Positions 33,610 to 44,671 are shown, numbered from the stretch's first letter. The stretch is DNA of 64,000 bases from Isochrysis galbana (GCA_018136815.1 CM030944.1:2767834-2831833), one strand, 5' to 3'. The notes: generated by a model not told the origin, from the sequence alone. Numbers and translations are program-made.

Positions 33610-33989
33610 GCGCAGCTATCTTCAGATAGAATGATTTAAAAATGGCAGCTTGACTACCTTCTATATATTGCTGATTGTGTAATCTGCCAAGTGAAGGTGA
33701 AAGACAGTGGGGCAATTGTGCTCCAGCACTTCGCGCAGGGTTCACGAGCGCCCTCCTATCTTGAGTCTATCTTGCGTATACTCTCTTATTTTGCAAGGTG
33801 ACGAGGCAAGACGAGCGAAAGTGCAGATTCTCGGAGCACGAGATAGGTGCGCAAAAGTCGCGTTCCGTCAAAAGAGGGCCATGTGATAGTTTTGTTTTCA
33901 CTTAGACTGTTATGTGATAGTTTTGTTTTCACTTCAGGACGCGCATAGCAGCTATTACGTTATGTACGAAAACGCTAAGCGGACACACC
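33610..33989. other. Spacer with a 23-base direct repeat
   Basis: ATGTGATAGTTTTGTTTTCA followed by CTT occurs at 33881 and again at 33912, eight bases apart. No gene. This is the 3' flank of the TPR gene. Confidence 0.5.
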
Positions 33990-34200
33990 CTAAGCAGGCT
34001 GAGTTTTCATCTTCTTCGTCTTTTTCTCACACCCCTCCTCCTCGATCCTGTTGTCAATGTCGTTCTGCTGGCAGGCGACCATGTCGCTTGGCTGATCTTG
34101 GGTGGCGAGGTCCGTGATACGTGCGAGGACGGCCTTCTGGTTCTCCATGTAGAGTTTGCCAGCTGCTCAACGCACTTGCACCATGGGACTCGTTTCAGCG
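33990..34200 (-). pseudogene. Frame-broken coiled-coil coding fragment
   Basis: The minus strand reads LYMENQKAVLARITDLATQD, then an acidic stretch, then a lysine-rich end to TAG at 33992-33990. It has strongly protein-like codon choice. Immediately upstream the natural continuation (CVEQLA) lies in a different frame, offset by one base in the run GCAAACTC. No splice pair fits the 10-15 base gap. An open frame with ATG at 34271 and a CT-rich leader lies further upstream. I infer a small coiled-coil gene disabled by a one-base deletion, or a sequencing error. Confidence 0.4.
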
Positions 34201-34459
34201 TACGCGACCGCCTCGGAGCGAGATCGCGTCCTTTCCCTCGCGGAGCGCGGAGAGAGACCCCCACGGAACATCCTGGGACCGGAGAATGTTTTGGACGAAA
34301 CTTCCCTCCGTCGGCCGAGGAGAGGAGGGCGGAGAGAGAGAGAGAGAGAGAGTCTCGCAGAGCGACTGCAGAACAAGAAGTCGAAGTCATGCCGGTTTAT
34401 CACCTTAAACAAGCCAACAATTATAGTAACAGCAAAAACAAAATTCGAATCGCAAATTT

Positions 34460-35087
34460 CGAGACCAAAATCTGCGCAAACCTGGACTTGAGACCATGGG
34501 AATCCGAATCTGTGTGTCTTGTGCGTCAGTGGCAACACGGGGAACTGTTCAATTGTAATTGTGAGCGCGTACACGAGACCGACTCAGCACGAACGGCCCA
34601 AGCGGGCATGGGAAGACAACCCAAAAAAAGGATAGACGTCGGCGACTTAAGGCCCGTGTTCAATATAAGTGACAAAGGTGGGCTCAAACCCAGCGTGGAG
34701 CTAGCCGAGCTAGGCACCAAGCTGAGGATTGCGCACGCCATCCAAGAAACCGAAGAGCGGGGCGAAGAGGACGAATAAAACACCAACACATCCGGCAAGG
34801 GAGGACAGCGCTGGAAGCGACGCGACCTAGACGAGACCCAACCGACAAAGCAAGGCCGAGAGAACAAGACATGCGTGGAAGAAACACCAAAAGGCCTGCC
34901 CAAACACCACACTCCAAACCAGACCTCAGGTAGTGCACCGAGGTCGGACCCCGGAAACCAAAGAAAAAGGAACGAAGGGGGGCAGGGGAGGAGGTGGAGA
35001 GAGGGAAGTTAAGGGCGATGGGGATAGAGGGGGAGAGTCCTGTAGACGGTAGGTGTGTAGCCCTGAATCTTCAGATGATTTTTTTTT
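34460..35087 (+). mobile_element. Retroelement copy with MGRQPKKRIDV motif and poly-T 3' end
   Basis: Bases 34476-34520 (AAACCTGGACTTGAGACCAT...) match 47329-47380. The open frame continues through MGRQPKKRIDVGDLRPVFN at about 34605 to a stop at 34776-34778. The 3' region (CCAAAGAAAAAGGAACGAAG at about 34960) matches the copies at 19936, 56575 (minus) and 61140. It ends with AATCTTCAGATGA and a T9 run at 35079-35087. Relative to the 19336 copy, its upstream part is rearranged. No target-site duplication could be identified; the left end is uncertain. Confidence 0.55.
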
Positions 35088-35496
35088 AGTGCCCGGTGTA
35101 GGGGGGCGCAGAGCGCCCCCATTGCCCCATATTTTAACAATAGGTTGGTTCGGCAGAACCAAGCATCGAGGCCGTGTTTCCATATATATATATGGATTCC
35201 ATAGTCCATAGTCCATAGTGCCTTCCTCGCTTAAGTATAAGTAATAAACCTACTTTTATAAGTGGGGGTCAATGGGGGCCTCGCGCCCCCCTCTCTCCAT
35301 CGCGGACAACCCCCGGGGTGGGCCCGTACATTCAACCCCAGCCCCTGCCCTCTGGCAGGGGCAGGGCACTCAACAAGACAGCCCAGACCCCCAGTGGGCG
35401 CGGGCCGCGAGCCGCACTCCAACGCCCGCATTGGGCCTGCCCTCGAGCTGACTCCCCCCCTGTCCCTGGTCGCCAGGCATACAGGGGCCCCTGGGA
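35088..35496. other. GC-rich spacer
   Basis: No gene. Contains a GGGGGCGCAGAGCGCCCCC inverted repeat near 35102 and a TATATATATA run near 35185. Open frames on both strands are low-complexity and probably belong to an unidentified repeat. Confidence 0.3.
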
Positions 35497-35885
35497 GCCC
35501 GGATGGGACAACAGGTACAAGGTCAACAGGTTTCGGGGGCCTATTCCTATTAAGAGGACCTATTGACAGGTCGCAATAGGTCCGTAACAGGTCAAAATAA
35601 AACTCATTTTACTAATATTATAGATGTATGAGTATGTGATGTACATTATGAATATGATTGGCTTCTGACTTCTCAGCTAAGTTACTAGGGAGAGGAAGGG
35701 ATCCGAGATGATTTGGGTTTGGCTACGATAGCGGTACCTATAGTATAGGCCTATAGCCACGCGCGAGGCGAGAATATTGAAAGTTTTTTTTTTACCTATT
35801 ACCTATTAACAGGTAACAGGTCTGGTAGGCCTCTTGACCTCTTAATAGAACCTATTAGAAGCCTATTGTCCCATCTGGGCCTGGG
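35497..35885. mobile_element. MITE-like element H split by a poly-T-ended insertion
   Basis: The left end CCCGGATGGGACAACAGG and the right end CTATTGTCCCATCTGGG are inverted copies of each other. Both arms are dense in ACCTATT, AATAGGT and ACAGGT words. Between them, about 35690-35793 matches the 3' end found at 40330-40431 and 61670-61798 (AGGCGAGAATATT then T10). The simplest reading is a palindromic element with a second element nested inside. Confidence 0.45.
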
Positions 35886-36060
35886 AGGCTCCCATGACCA
35901 GCGTGGCAAGCGTGGGAGAGGCAGGGGGGGCCAGGGGCTGAGCCCCAGCCTTCACTGCCCCCTGAGCTGCCCTGCGGGCCCTCTGGGAGCCCCCACAGAA
36001 CCTCTGAGAGCAGGCCAGGGCGCGCGCATGGCGACGCGCCACAGGGACGACGCGGGGTGA
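35868..36060 (+). repeat. Partial copy of repeat A
   Basis: GAGGCAGGGGGGGCCAGGGG, CTGAGCTGCCCTGCGGGCC and the GGCGCGCGCATGGC words follow the order seen in 23250-23330 and 49940-50050, partly rearranged. No coding evidence. Confidence 0.35.
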
Positions 36061-37154
36061 GAGTGGAGAGAGGGAGAGGGGGGATTTTGCACCCCCCCCG
36101 ACGGAGTGCGGTGAGAAACAGGCCCTGTTTGCGTTAGCAAACGGGTAGGGGGCGGCTGGCGACAGGAGGGAGAGAGAAGGGAGAGACCCAAGGTCGAGGA
36201 GAGTACCCTAGGAGTGGCACAGGTTACTCGAGTCGCGGCCACTTATTTCTCGAGGATCGCTCACGGCGCGAGCTGGTAAGGGCCGTTCCCCTTTGTTGAC
36301 GAGAGTTCCCCCCCCCCCCCCCCCCCGGTGCTTTTTCCCGGAGAGTCGGCCGGCGTCGACCGGACCGCCTCAATGGGTTTTCCCTCATTCTAACTTGTGG
36401 GGAGTTAGAATGGGAGCCGGGGGCCTGCGAGGGGGGAGATGTGGAGGGGTGCATAGGTGTATGTATCTGTGGCATCAACACGCGTCAAGGTGTACGGGCA
36501 GGTGCACTGAGGGTTGTCGTGTTAGTACCGGGCTAGTGAGAGTAGTGGTACTAATGCTCAGTTAGATTATTATCGCTTAAGTATAAGTAGTTTAGTATCC
36601 ATTTCCATTTGCCATTTGCCATTTGGCTTGAAGTGCTTTTACGTCAGCCGGCCAGTTCAGGAGCCCTAGCCCCAATGTCCTAGTAGTCGCGCTTTTTCCG
36701 TGCGATATAGCGTAATATGGGTATGCTCCTCCAACCGCGCACACCCCCATCGCGGGGTAGGGGCTCCGTTGACGATGAAGGCTACGGACCACAGCACTAA
36801 GGTTCTACTCGCACAACAAGAAAAAAACTCCAACGGGCCCTCTCCTACTCCGACCGAGAGGTTCCTCCTCGCCTTCTCATCTTGGCGCGCTGTGTCGGCC
36901 GAGAAGAAAACGAAGAGGGGGGGGGGGGGGGGGAGCTCGGCCCGAGCTCCCTCCCTTCTCCCTCTCCCTCTCCCTTGGCCTTTCTTCTCTATTTAAGGTA
37001 ATCTCCTCTCTCCTCTCCTCCTTCGTCTCTCTCCTCTCTCCTCACTCCTCTCACTCCTCTCTCCCCTCTCCCCTCTCCTCTCTCCTCCCATCTCTCCTCT
37101 CTCTCCTCTCCCTTCTCACCTCTCTCAGCCCCCCTCTCTCCTCTCTCCTCTCGC
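36061..37154. other. Spacer with repeat G copy, homopolymers and pyrimidine leader
   Basis: A C21 tract lies near 36306 and a G18 tract near 36918. Bases 36726-36830 are the second copy of repeat G (see 6103-6216). From about 36955 the plus strand is nearly pure C/T, with repeated CTCTCCTCTC words up to the ATG at 37155. This is the 5' leader of the next gene. Confidence 0.6.
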
Positions 37155-39566
37155 ATGCTGGCTCTCCGCCGCCCCTCCTCCGCCCTCGGCTGCGCCGGGT
37201 TGGGCGTGGCGCGGCGATGGGCAGGCGGCGCGGCTGAGCTGCGCAAGACGCCGCTACACTCCGCGCACGTCGCCCTCGGAGCCAAGATGGCCGCCTTCGG
37301 AGGCTGGGACATGCCGATCCAGTGAGTGGCGCCGCCGCCTCTCTCTCTCTCTCCCTGTCCCTCTCCCCTCTCCCCTCCTCGCTCTCTCTCTCTCCCTCCA
37401 GCCCCCCCCACCACCCCCGCTCCCCGCGCGCGCGATCTACCACCCCCTCCCCACCCTTGCTCTCTCTCCGTCCCTTCGTCCCTTCGTCCCTCGCCCCCCC
37501 CCTCCTCTTGTCGGATTGACGTCTTGCCTACATGCCCTCCTGTCCTCCTCCCTCTTTGCCCTCTCCTTCTCGCTCTCGCTATCCCCCCCCTCGTCGTCGG
37601 GCACGTGCACATTCGCACCCGCGCGCACACACATGTCATTTGCCGTCTAGTGAGCGGGTGCACACTCGAGTGAATGCCAACTCTGCGCACCCTCTCTCTC
37701 TCCTCTCACGTGCGAGCCTCCTCGCCTCCTCACAAGCTTCCCACCTTTGCAAACACTCTGCTGGTTCACAGGTATCCTGAAGGAATTATGAAGAGCCACC
37801 TGCACACACGCGAGTCGGCTGGCCTGTTCGACGTCTCACATATGCTCGGCGTCGTTGTCCGCGGCGCGGACCGCGTTGCCTTCATGGAATCGCTCTGTGT
37901 GGCTGACTTGCAGGCGCTACCTGCGGGCATGGGGACCCTTTCGGTTCTCACCAACGAGTCCGGCGGCGTTATCGACGACATGATCGTCACCAATGCTGGG
38001 GATCACCTCTACATGGTGATCAACGCCGGGCACGAGGACAAGGATTTGCCCCATATGGAGGAGCACCTGAAGAAGTTCGTCGCGTCAGGAAAGGTAGCTG
38101 GACTCCTACGTTGGATGTAGCGGACATTCACGTGCTGCGCATCGCAGACTCACTGGAGCGGTTCATGCCTGCTGCTCTATAGGACTGCTCGATTGAGAGT
38201 CTGCCGAAAAACGGCATCCTGGCGCTGCAAGGACCCAAGGCGGCCTCCGTGCTCCAGTCGCTCACCAAGGCTGACGTGTCCCAGATGGCTTTTATGTCAG
38301 CGCAGAAGATGGATGTGTGTGCCCTCTACCTGCGTCTCCTGCTGCTTGTATGGCAGCAGGCACCGAGCATCTTAAGCACCGCTTGTCATGCTCTGGGAAG
38401 CGGGTGGCTGGGTGGGTGCCGCCGCACGAATTACGAGTATCACCATTTGCCCCAGAGTGTGACCGCTTCTTGTTATCTGCATGCGCAGGTTTGCGGCATC
38501 GAGTGCTTCGTTGCTCGCTCAGGCTACACTGGCGAGGACGGCTTTGAGATTGCAGTGCCGCCGGGCTCTGGACCTAACCACCAGGTCACTACTATCTGGT
38601 GTGACGCGCTCGCACTGTTATCTGAGCTCGCTCTCACGTTGGTACTCTCGCCTTGGGCCGGGGATGCAGAGGCGGCGAGACCACCGAGCATGCCAACTGA
38701 CTGCCTCGTCATTGAATAGGTCCACTCTTCTTGATAAGCCCGAAGTGATGCCAGTTGGTCTGGGCGCGCGCGACTCGTTGCGCTTGGAAGCTGGCCTTTG
38801 CTTGTACGGCAATGACCTCGACGACACCACTTCGCCCATCGAGGGCACCCTTACGTGAGCGTTGCGCTTGCCTATTTTCCACACCACTACAAGCGGCTCT
38901 TGCCTCGCTACCGAGACTGGCATCATTTCCTGCCTGAGCCCCCGATGCTGGCGCTGTGTGTTTGCCTATCCCTTTTTTCAGTTGGGTTGTCGCTAAGCGC
39001 AGGCGAACGGAGGACGGCTCCTTCGTCGGCTCCGAGAGGATCCTCAAGTAAGCTTCGCTTACCGCTTCTACGCACGGGCCGCCGCCGCGATCGCATCTGC
39101 ATGTCATAGATCAAACGCTAGAGCGGTTGGGTCCTTCGACTTGGACGCAGCCATCTCGTTACACTGACCACACGTGGCCGCGCCAACCTTGCAGGGAGTT
39201 TCGCGAGAAGTCGCGGGCTCGTGCGCGCTGCGGCTTTGTCGTTGAGAGCGGTGCCCCCGTCCGTGAAGGCACCATGGTGAGTTCCTTTGCTCATGCCAAG
39301 GCTTCGGGGCGCCTCAGAGCGCCGGCCCACGCTCACCATTATGAACTCCACACTCGCAGATCCTCGATTCCTCTGGAACCGAGGTGGGCAAGGTGACGTC
39401 GGGTGGCTTCTCTCCTTGCCTGAAGAAGGGCATCGGCATGTGCTACGTGCCACCTGCGCTCGCCAAGGCGGGCACCGAGCTATCGGTTTCCGTCCGTGGC
39501 AAGCAGCAAAAGATCGTGGTGACGAAGATGCCCTTCGTCCCGCAGAACTATTATCGCGGCCCGTGA
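37155..39566 (+). CDS. Aminomethyltransferase, T protein of the glycine cleavage system
   Basis: Transfers the methylene group from the aminomethyl-lipoyl H protein to tetrahydrofolate and releases ammonia, in the mitochondrion (photorespiration and glycine breakdown). Exons: 37155-37321, 37772-38093, 38183-38314, 38489-38598, 38720-38854, 38982-39047, 39195-39276, 39360-39566 (1221 bases, 406 residues, the usual length). The first about 30 residues ([20 protein letters not shown]) form an Arg/Ala-rich mitochondrial presequence. Landmarks: [118 protein letters not shown]. The exon 4 end (38598) was chosen because it alone restores frame. Identity very secure. Confidence 0.95.
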
Positions 39567-40679
39567 AGGCATCGGTGCACTGCTGCCAAATGCCATGGGG
39601 TAGATGCGCTCCCGGCAGCCATCTCAACCCCCATTCAATCCACTAGCCGAGTGATCTTCATGGATGTACCGTGTTGATTGACACAAGAAGTTACCAGCCC
39701 CCCCAACCGCTTTCCCACCATTTCCATGGCCTGATTGCCTACCATGGTCGATGGCCCTACAATCTCCATTGCGAGGCCACATGCTGCAGGCAATGGTTGA
39801 GAGCATCGCCACAACTTGGCACTTGACATGCTACATATGCAATTAGTGTGTCCAGATGGGTTTGCAGTGCACGCACTGCACCACATGGAAGAGGCCGCAC
39901 GCGTTGTAGCTTCCGATGCCGCTTTTCAGGATTGGAGCGGAAAGGCTGGGGGTCTACGGTGAGAGAGGCGCAATAGTTGCGACGGCCACGCGACTTTAGC
40001 TTTTAGTCTGCACGTAATCTAAAATAGTGATGGGGGAGGCTGGGTTAAAAAAAACTCTTGTTGATCCGGAGGCCCACATTTTTTATCGTCGAACCGGGGG
40101 AAGATTTCTCCTCGTCTCTCTCCCCGCTCGAATCCGAATCCGAGGCAGAGCGATGGCGACCGGCCCGCTTGACAGGCCGACCTTCGCCGCGCTCCAGCGA
40201 GAGCACGCACGCCGGTGGTCAGCACAGGAGGAGGAAGACGGGAACAGAGACCACTGGGGGCCAGTGCAACCCGCCCAGCCCAGGTCCCCCCCGCAGCCTG
40301 GGCCCCTAAGTAGAGCACGAGGGGAGTTGCCGCAAGGCGGGAAGTGAGGGAGAGGAAGGGAAATGGGCGTGGCTACAGTAGCTAATAACCCCATAGCCAC
40401 GCGCGAGGCGAGAATATTAAAAGGTTTTTTTGTTGGCCCTGTTCGCAGCTCAACTTAAGCAGTGAAACCTCATGCACATGCGCCATGCTTGCTAGGGCGT
40501 TCTTGTCTTCCTACGTACCTGCCGCCCAGCCAAAAATATCAGTGTTCTAGAGCCTAGAGCCCCCTCAGCCCACTGAAAGCACCCAAAAATATCACGTTTT
40601 TACGCAACTACTAGGGTGAACAGTACTTTATAAAGAGGGAGCTGGCTGGTTGTGTCCAGAAGTCGTGTGGCGTGCGGCG
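39567..40679. other. Spacer with a poly-T-ended repeat and repeat F copy
   Basis: About 40290-40431 (CCCCTAAGTAGAGCACGAGG ... AGGCGAGAATATT, T7) matches 35690-35793 and 61630-61798. Bases 40520-40616 are repeat F copy 2, directly upstream of the hydrolase. No gene; open frames on both strands are low complexity. Confidence 0.5.
40330..40431 (+). mobile_element. 3' end of a poly-T-ended repeat (subfamily D)
   Basis: GGGAGAGGAAGGGA, then ATAGCCACGCGCGAGGCGAG, AATATTAAAAGG and T7 at 40425-40431. The same terminal order is seen at 35761-35793 and 61750-61798. The upstream segment CCTAAGTAGAGCACGA.GGGAG is shared with 61637. Confidence 0.5.
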
Positions 40680-41883
40680 ATGGCGCTCCCCTCGATGGGG
40701 ACTCCTCTTGTCTACGGCCCGTCTGCGGGGCGTGCTCACGTGGCGACGGTGATCGTGCTGCACTGCTTCACTTGGAGTGCCCGTGAGATGGCGGCACACC
40801 GCTTGCCGCGCCTGCGTGCCGCGTTGCCCCGCTCGCTACTGCAGCGGACGCGGCTCGTCTTTCTCTGCGCTCCGCAGCGGCCCATCTCGTGCTTTGCGGG
40901 GCGGCCGAGACAGTACGCCTGGCACGATTACTTCACAGATCACGGGGGTGTCGAGGGTAGGCCCAACCTGGAGGAGGAGATCGATCTGGACCATCTGCGC
41001 TGGAGCCGAGCACAAGTCCATGAGGCGATTGACAGGGAGGCAGCGCTGCTTGGAGAGGCCGGGCTCAGCAGGATCGCCCTGGTTGGAGAGTCGCAGGGCG
41101 CATGCGTCGCACTTGATGCCGCGCTCAGCTATCCGTCCGGTCTCTTGGGTGGCGTCTTCTCCTCCTATGGAATGCTCTACTCGCACAGCGAGGCGCCACC
41201 TGAGAAACGTGACCAGCCAATTGCTGCATTCATTGGGGCTGGCGACCGCTGCATTGGCGCTGGGCTGGCGCTTCGTTCGTTTAGCCGGCTTCTGGAGGCC
41301 GGGTACGCAAATGTCCGTATTGACGTCGAGCCACGTTTCAAGCACGTGCATGAGCCAGCCCCAGGTGTGCCTCAATCCCCTTCCCCCGTGGCTCCCAGAT
41401 GATGCGTTGCGCTCTCTTTCAGCATGGTTGCCATGAGAGACTGTCTGACGAATCTCCTGCTTGATACGCTCGGAAACTGTCGCAGGGGAAGTTGACGCTG
41501 AGTACGTGTCTATCGCAAACGCCTTGAATCGTTGGGGTTTTACGCCATCCGAGGAAGAAATGCGACGCGACGATACAATTCATCAAATCACAATGGATGC
41601 CACCCGCGCCAGCGACATCGGCGATGAAATCGCAAAGCCTACCGCTGTACTTGCTGAATCATCTGTTAGGACTCCTCTCTGCCCATTTGGTGACCATGGA
41701 CGTGCCTCGGAACCCACGGATGAGTTACGCGAAGGCCGCTTTGAATCCATCTCTAGAGACAATGAGCTAGATGAAGGGCCGGATGAGCTTGCTATAGAGT
41801 CGCCCGATTTGCCTTCGGATGAATTCGGAATGCTATCTTGCGACAGTGCCAACCATAGCGCAGTAGCAAATGATTCCTACTGA
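40680..41883 (+). CDS. Alpha/beta-hydrolase of the acyl-protein thioesterase / carboxylesterase type
   Basis: Exons 40680-41364 and 41486-41883 (360 residues). The fold matches the phospholipase/carboxylesterase family (PF02230), whose members cleave acyl esters or thioesters. The start VATVIVLHCFTWSAREM is the first strand and oxyanion region; LVGESQGACVALDAAL carries the GxSxG nucleophile elbow; AAFIGAGDRCIG holds the likely acid region; and FKHVHEP the histidine. The C-terminal about 120 residues, past NALNRWGF, are acidic and Ser/Glu-rich (ELDEGPDELAIESPDLPSDE) with no recognised domain, so the protein is longer than the usual 220-residue thioesterase. ATG 40680 follows a short leader. 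The substrate cannot be told; it could act with the palmitoyltransferase at 48046 on protein palmitoylation, but that is only a possibility. Confidence 0.75.
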
Positions 41884-42548
41884 TTTCGTAATGCAATCAA
41901 CGGGGAACAACATTTGAATGCACCGGCATCCGGTCCTCGGAAGAACCCCCCCCCCCCCCCCACCCCTTTCCTCGGGGATGCCGGAAGTTGCGTCGACTGC
42001 CAATTTGGGCTCATATTTGCCTTCGCCTACCGCACTGAGCGTGCTGTGGGGGCAAGAGGCTAGCCCGCCCAACCCCCCTTCGTTTAGGCTGGTCTAGGCT
42101 TCAAAATGTATGAAGATAGGAGCAGTGGCGCAGAGGTGCGAGGCCCCTTGACCCCTCGCTCGCCCATCGCGCCTCTCGCGGCTCGTGGGATAGAGCAACA
42201 ACTCTAAGCTCTAAGTCTAAGCGTAAGTGCACGTCATTTAGGGTTTAGGGCGGTCAACACAGGGCTTTTAACTACTAATATGGAGGAGATGGCATTTTTG
42301 ATTTTTGACCATTCTTTAAAGGCCACAACAAACTCCCAAGTGGCCCACCTATCGCCACGAAAATCCTCGCGCAGAAAAGGGTGCGATAGCTCCCCCCTCC
42401 CCTCGCCCTCGCCTAGAAAAGGAGGGGAGGGGGGGGGCGATCGAACGCCCTCGTGGTGTGTGTGTATGAGGAGGGATATATAGTTTCTCCGCCCGTCCTC
42501 GGGTGGTTGTCGCATCCAGAGTATTTTATACTCTAGACTCTAGGCGGA
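41884..42548. other. Spacer with G/C tracts
   Basis: A C14 tract lies near 41947. GGGCGGTCAACACAGGGCTT followed by TTAACTACTAATATG at 42241-42280 resembles the ends at 11848 and 46902. No gene is seen. Confidence 0.35.
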
Positions 42549-42549
42549 T

Positions 42550-43260
42550 GCGGTGCTTCTATCAATGTCAATGTGAGGTGTGTGTAAGTGAAGCAGTGTA
42601 AAGAAAATCGAGTGAGTTTTGTTTTCGCCAAAGAGTTGTCTAGAAGCTCCGCCGCATTGCACGTCGAATTTGCATTCGTTTGTCTCTCGTTTCATTGGTT
42701 TATGGTTTGTTTGTGCGATGTTGCGTTTGTTTTCGGATTCTTGTGTCGCATTCGCGAATCGACACTCGTTAGGCTTCTCTTCGTCGTTCGGTATTATCGT
42801 TATAATTCTCTCGCTCTGCTCGTTCTCGGTCAAAAGCTTCGCTTGGACGCATAGGATCTTGGGTTGTGGAGCGCTCTCTCTCTTTCTCTCGAAGAGAAGG
42901 GAAGTTTCCCCACCCACCTTTCTTCATCCTAGGCGCCTCGCGAATAGGTTTAATTCGCTATCTTCTCCGCGTTTCTCTATCTACTTCAGTGATTGCAATC
43001 AGGTTAAATTTGCAATCTCTTCGCATCTCCCCCTTAGGCACACCGCACTTCTTTCGTCGTTATTCGATAGGTCTCTTGGTTCCGGGCAGGCCTGTTGTTT
43101 GTACTTGCGTGGTCCCTTGGCCGGTGGAGTCCGAGCTAATGTGTCTCTTCCTCACGTGACCATCGCTGGTGTGTCTCTGTGTGTGGTGCGTGTGCGGCCA
43201 AGCAAGCAGTTAAAGTTAATTACCGGACTTATGGCCTCCTCGAGCCCCAACCCGTTAACT
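42550..43260 (+). mobile_element. 5' region of the retroelement family (module copy, plus orientation)
   Basis: Bases 42740-43060 match, in inverted orientation, the duplicated modules at 57370-57665 and 57917-58210. Shared words include GTCGCATTCGCGAATCGACA, CGGTATTATCGTTATAATTC and GAGAAGGGAAGTTTCCCCAC. The match runs on past GCACACCGCACTT.CTTTCGTCG into the leader seen at 57290-57360. Near 43228 a short ATGGCCTCCTCGAGCCCCAA frame resembles the Ser/Pro-rich open-frame start at 56981 (minus), then stops. This copy lacks the rest of the element. Confidence 0.55.
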
Positions 43261-43734
43261 TAACTGGTCCTCTCAGAGGCACTATCTGCCAGTCTCCAAA
43301 AGCAGCAGTTACTGGCAGTTCCTAGCTAGCCTTGGGTAGCCGCGTGCGCGCGCTGTGAGCTATGAGGAGCTGGGTGGGCCGCGCGGGCAACGACGCCAGA
43401 GGGTCAAGGTGCGGTCGGACGGTCGGACGGTCGGCCGCCCGACACGGCCCTGCATCGGGCGGGAATCAAATGCCGCAAATATAGCTCAGATATCAAGGAA
43501 CCGATCGATCCCCCCGCGGGCGCGACCGCAAATTCTTTACGGGTAGGGCGTGAGCGCGCGTGACGGAGGGGGAGAGAGAGGGGGCGAATCGTACCATTTC
43601 TTGGCGAAGATTTTCGCGGTGGCAGGTGGCCCCCCGTGGAGGTTTTTTATTGGGCATCGCTCCACGGTCAAGGCAAAATGCATCCCAACCCTTACTAGTA
43701 GTTAAAAAGCCCCTATTTGACGGCCATATCGGAG
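43261..43734. other. Spacer without recognisable gene
   Basis: GC-rich, with CGGTCGGACGGTCGGACGGT triplication near 43412. Nothing codable is supported. Confidence 0.3.
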
Positions 43735-43955
43735 CGATGGGCTGGCCACGACCACGACGGGCCAGGACGAGTGACCCAGGCGAGCCTATTGGGAGGAGAG
43801 TCGGTCAGCAGGGCAGTGTGCTCCTGGTAAGCCATAAGCCATAAGGCATGCGCCAGGAAGGTGGGTGGTTCCTCCCCCATCGGTAGGAAAGATGGAGAGG
43901 GGGGGGAGGGAGCTCGTGCCCCCCCATGGGCGAACCAAGAAAGAACTTAGTTGAA
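43735..43955 (+). repeat. Dispersed repeat A, 5'-truncated copy
   Basis: GGCTGGCCACGACCACGACG through GTGGTTCCTCCCCCAT and GGCGAACCAAGAAAGAACTT parallels 23425-23628 and the minus strand of 12600-12810. Confidence 0.6.
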
Positions 43956-44671
43956 AATTTGTTTTTCCTTTGCGGCCTTTTACTAGAACTTCTACGTGTC
44001 TCAGATTCATACTGAGGCTATGGTGCATGTGTGTCCGCTGCCATTGCTGCTATGCTATGGGTAGAACGGATTGCATGCATAAAGACGAGCTACATTGCAG
44101 CGGTGTGCATGGCGGGACGGTAGAGTAGAGCATGAACGGTCTATCGTCCGCAGGCGCTCTCTCGCTCTCGAGCATCTCCGACCTGGCGCTAAGGCTTCAG
44201 CGACGATTACACCCGGTTTCCTGCAGTCGATCGACTATGAGCATGCGGATCACGAACGCACACATTTCATCTTACATGAAGTGGTCGCGATGGCTGGGCG
44301 ACGACTTGCTCTCATAAAACGTGTGCACTTGAGGCAGTTGGATGAACAGAGAACAGAGAATAAGGTGCTATAGGCATGTTAATGTGTCGGAAAAGTGGGG
44401 TCATCTTGGGATCGCCCTCAGCTTCAGCTTCGTGCCAGCAAGAAGTTGCGCGACTTGTCGAACGCCCCACTCATGTTGCAGCTCTGAGGCTGCAAGAGTG
44501 GCACGCCCCGAGGCCACATATGTCAAACGAACACGATGCGACTGCGCATGGTTGCAGTGGGTACAAGAGCAGAGGCAATGCTCGCCATCAGGCAGGCAAA
44601 AGTCGCGGACTCAGCACGGATAGCCGCTACATCTCGCTCTCATGATGATGGGGCATGTCCAAGTTGCCAGC
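43956..44671. other. Spacer, 3' flank of the minus-strand membrane-protein gene
   Basis: No repeat or gene with support. Open frames on the plus strand have no family resemblance. Confidence 0.3.
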
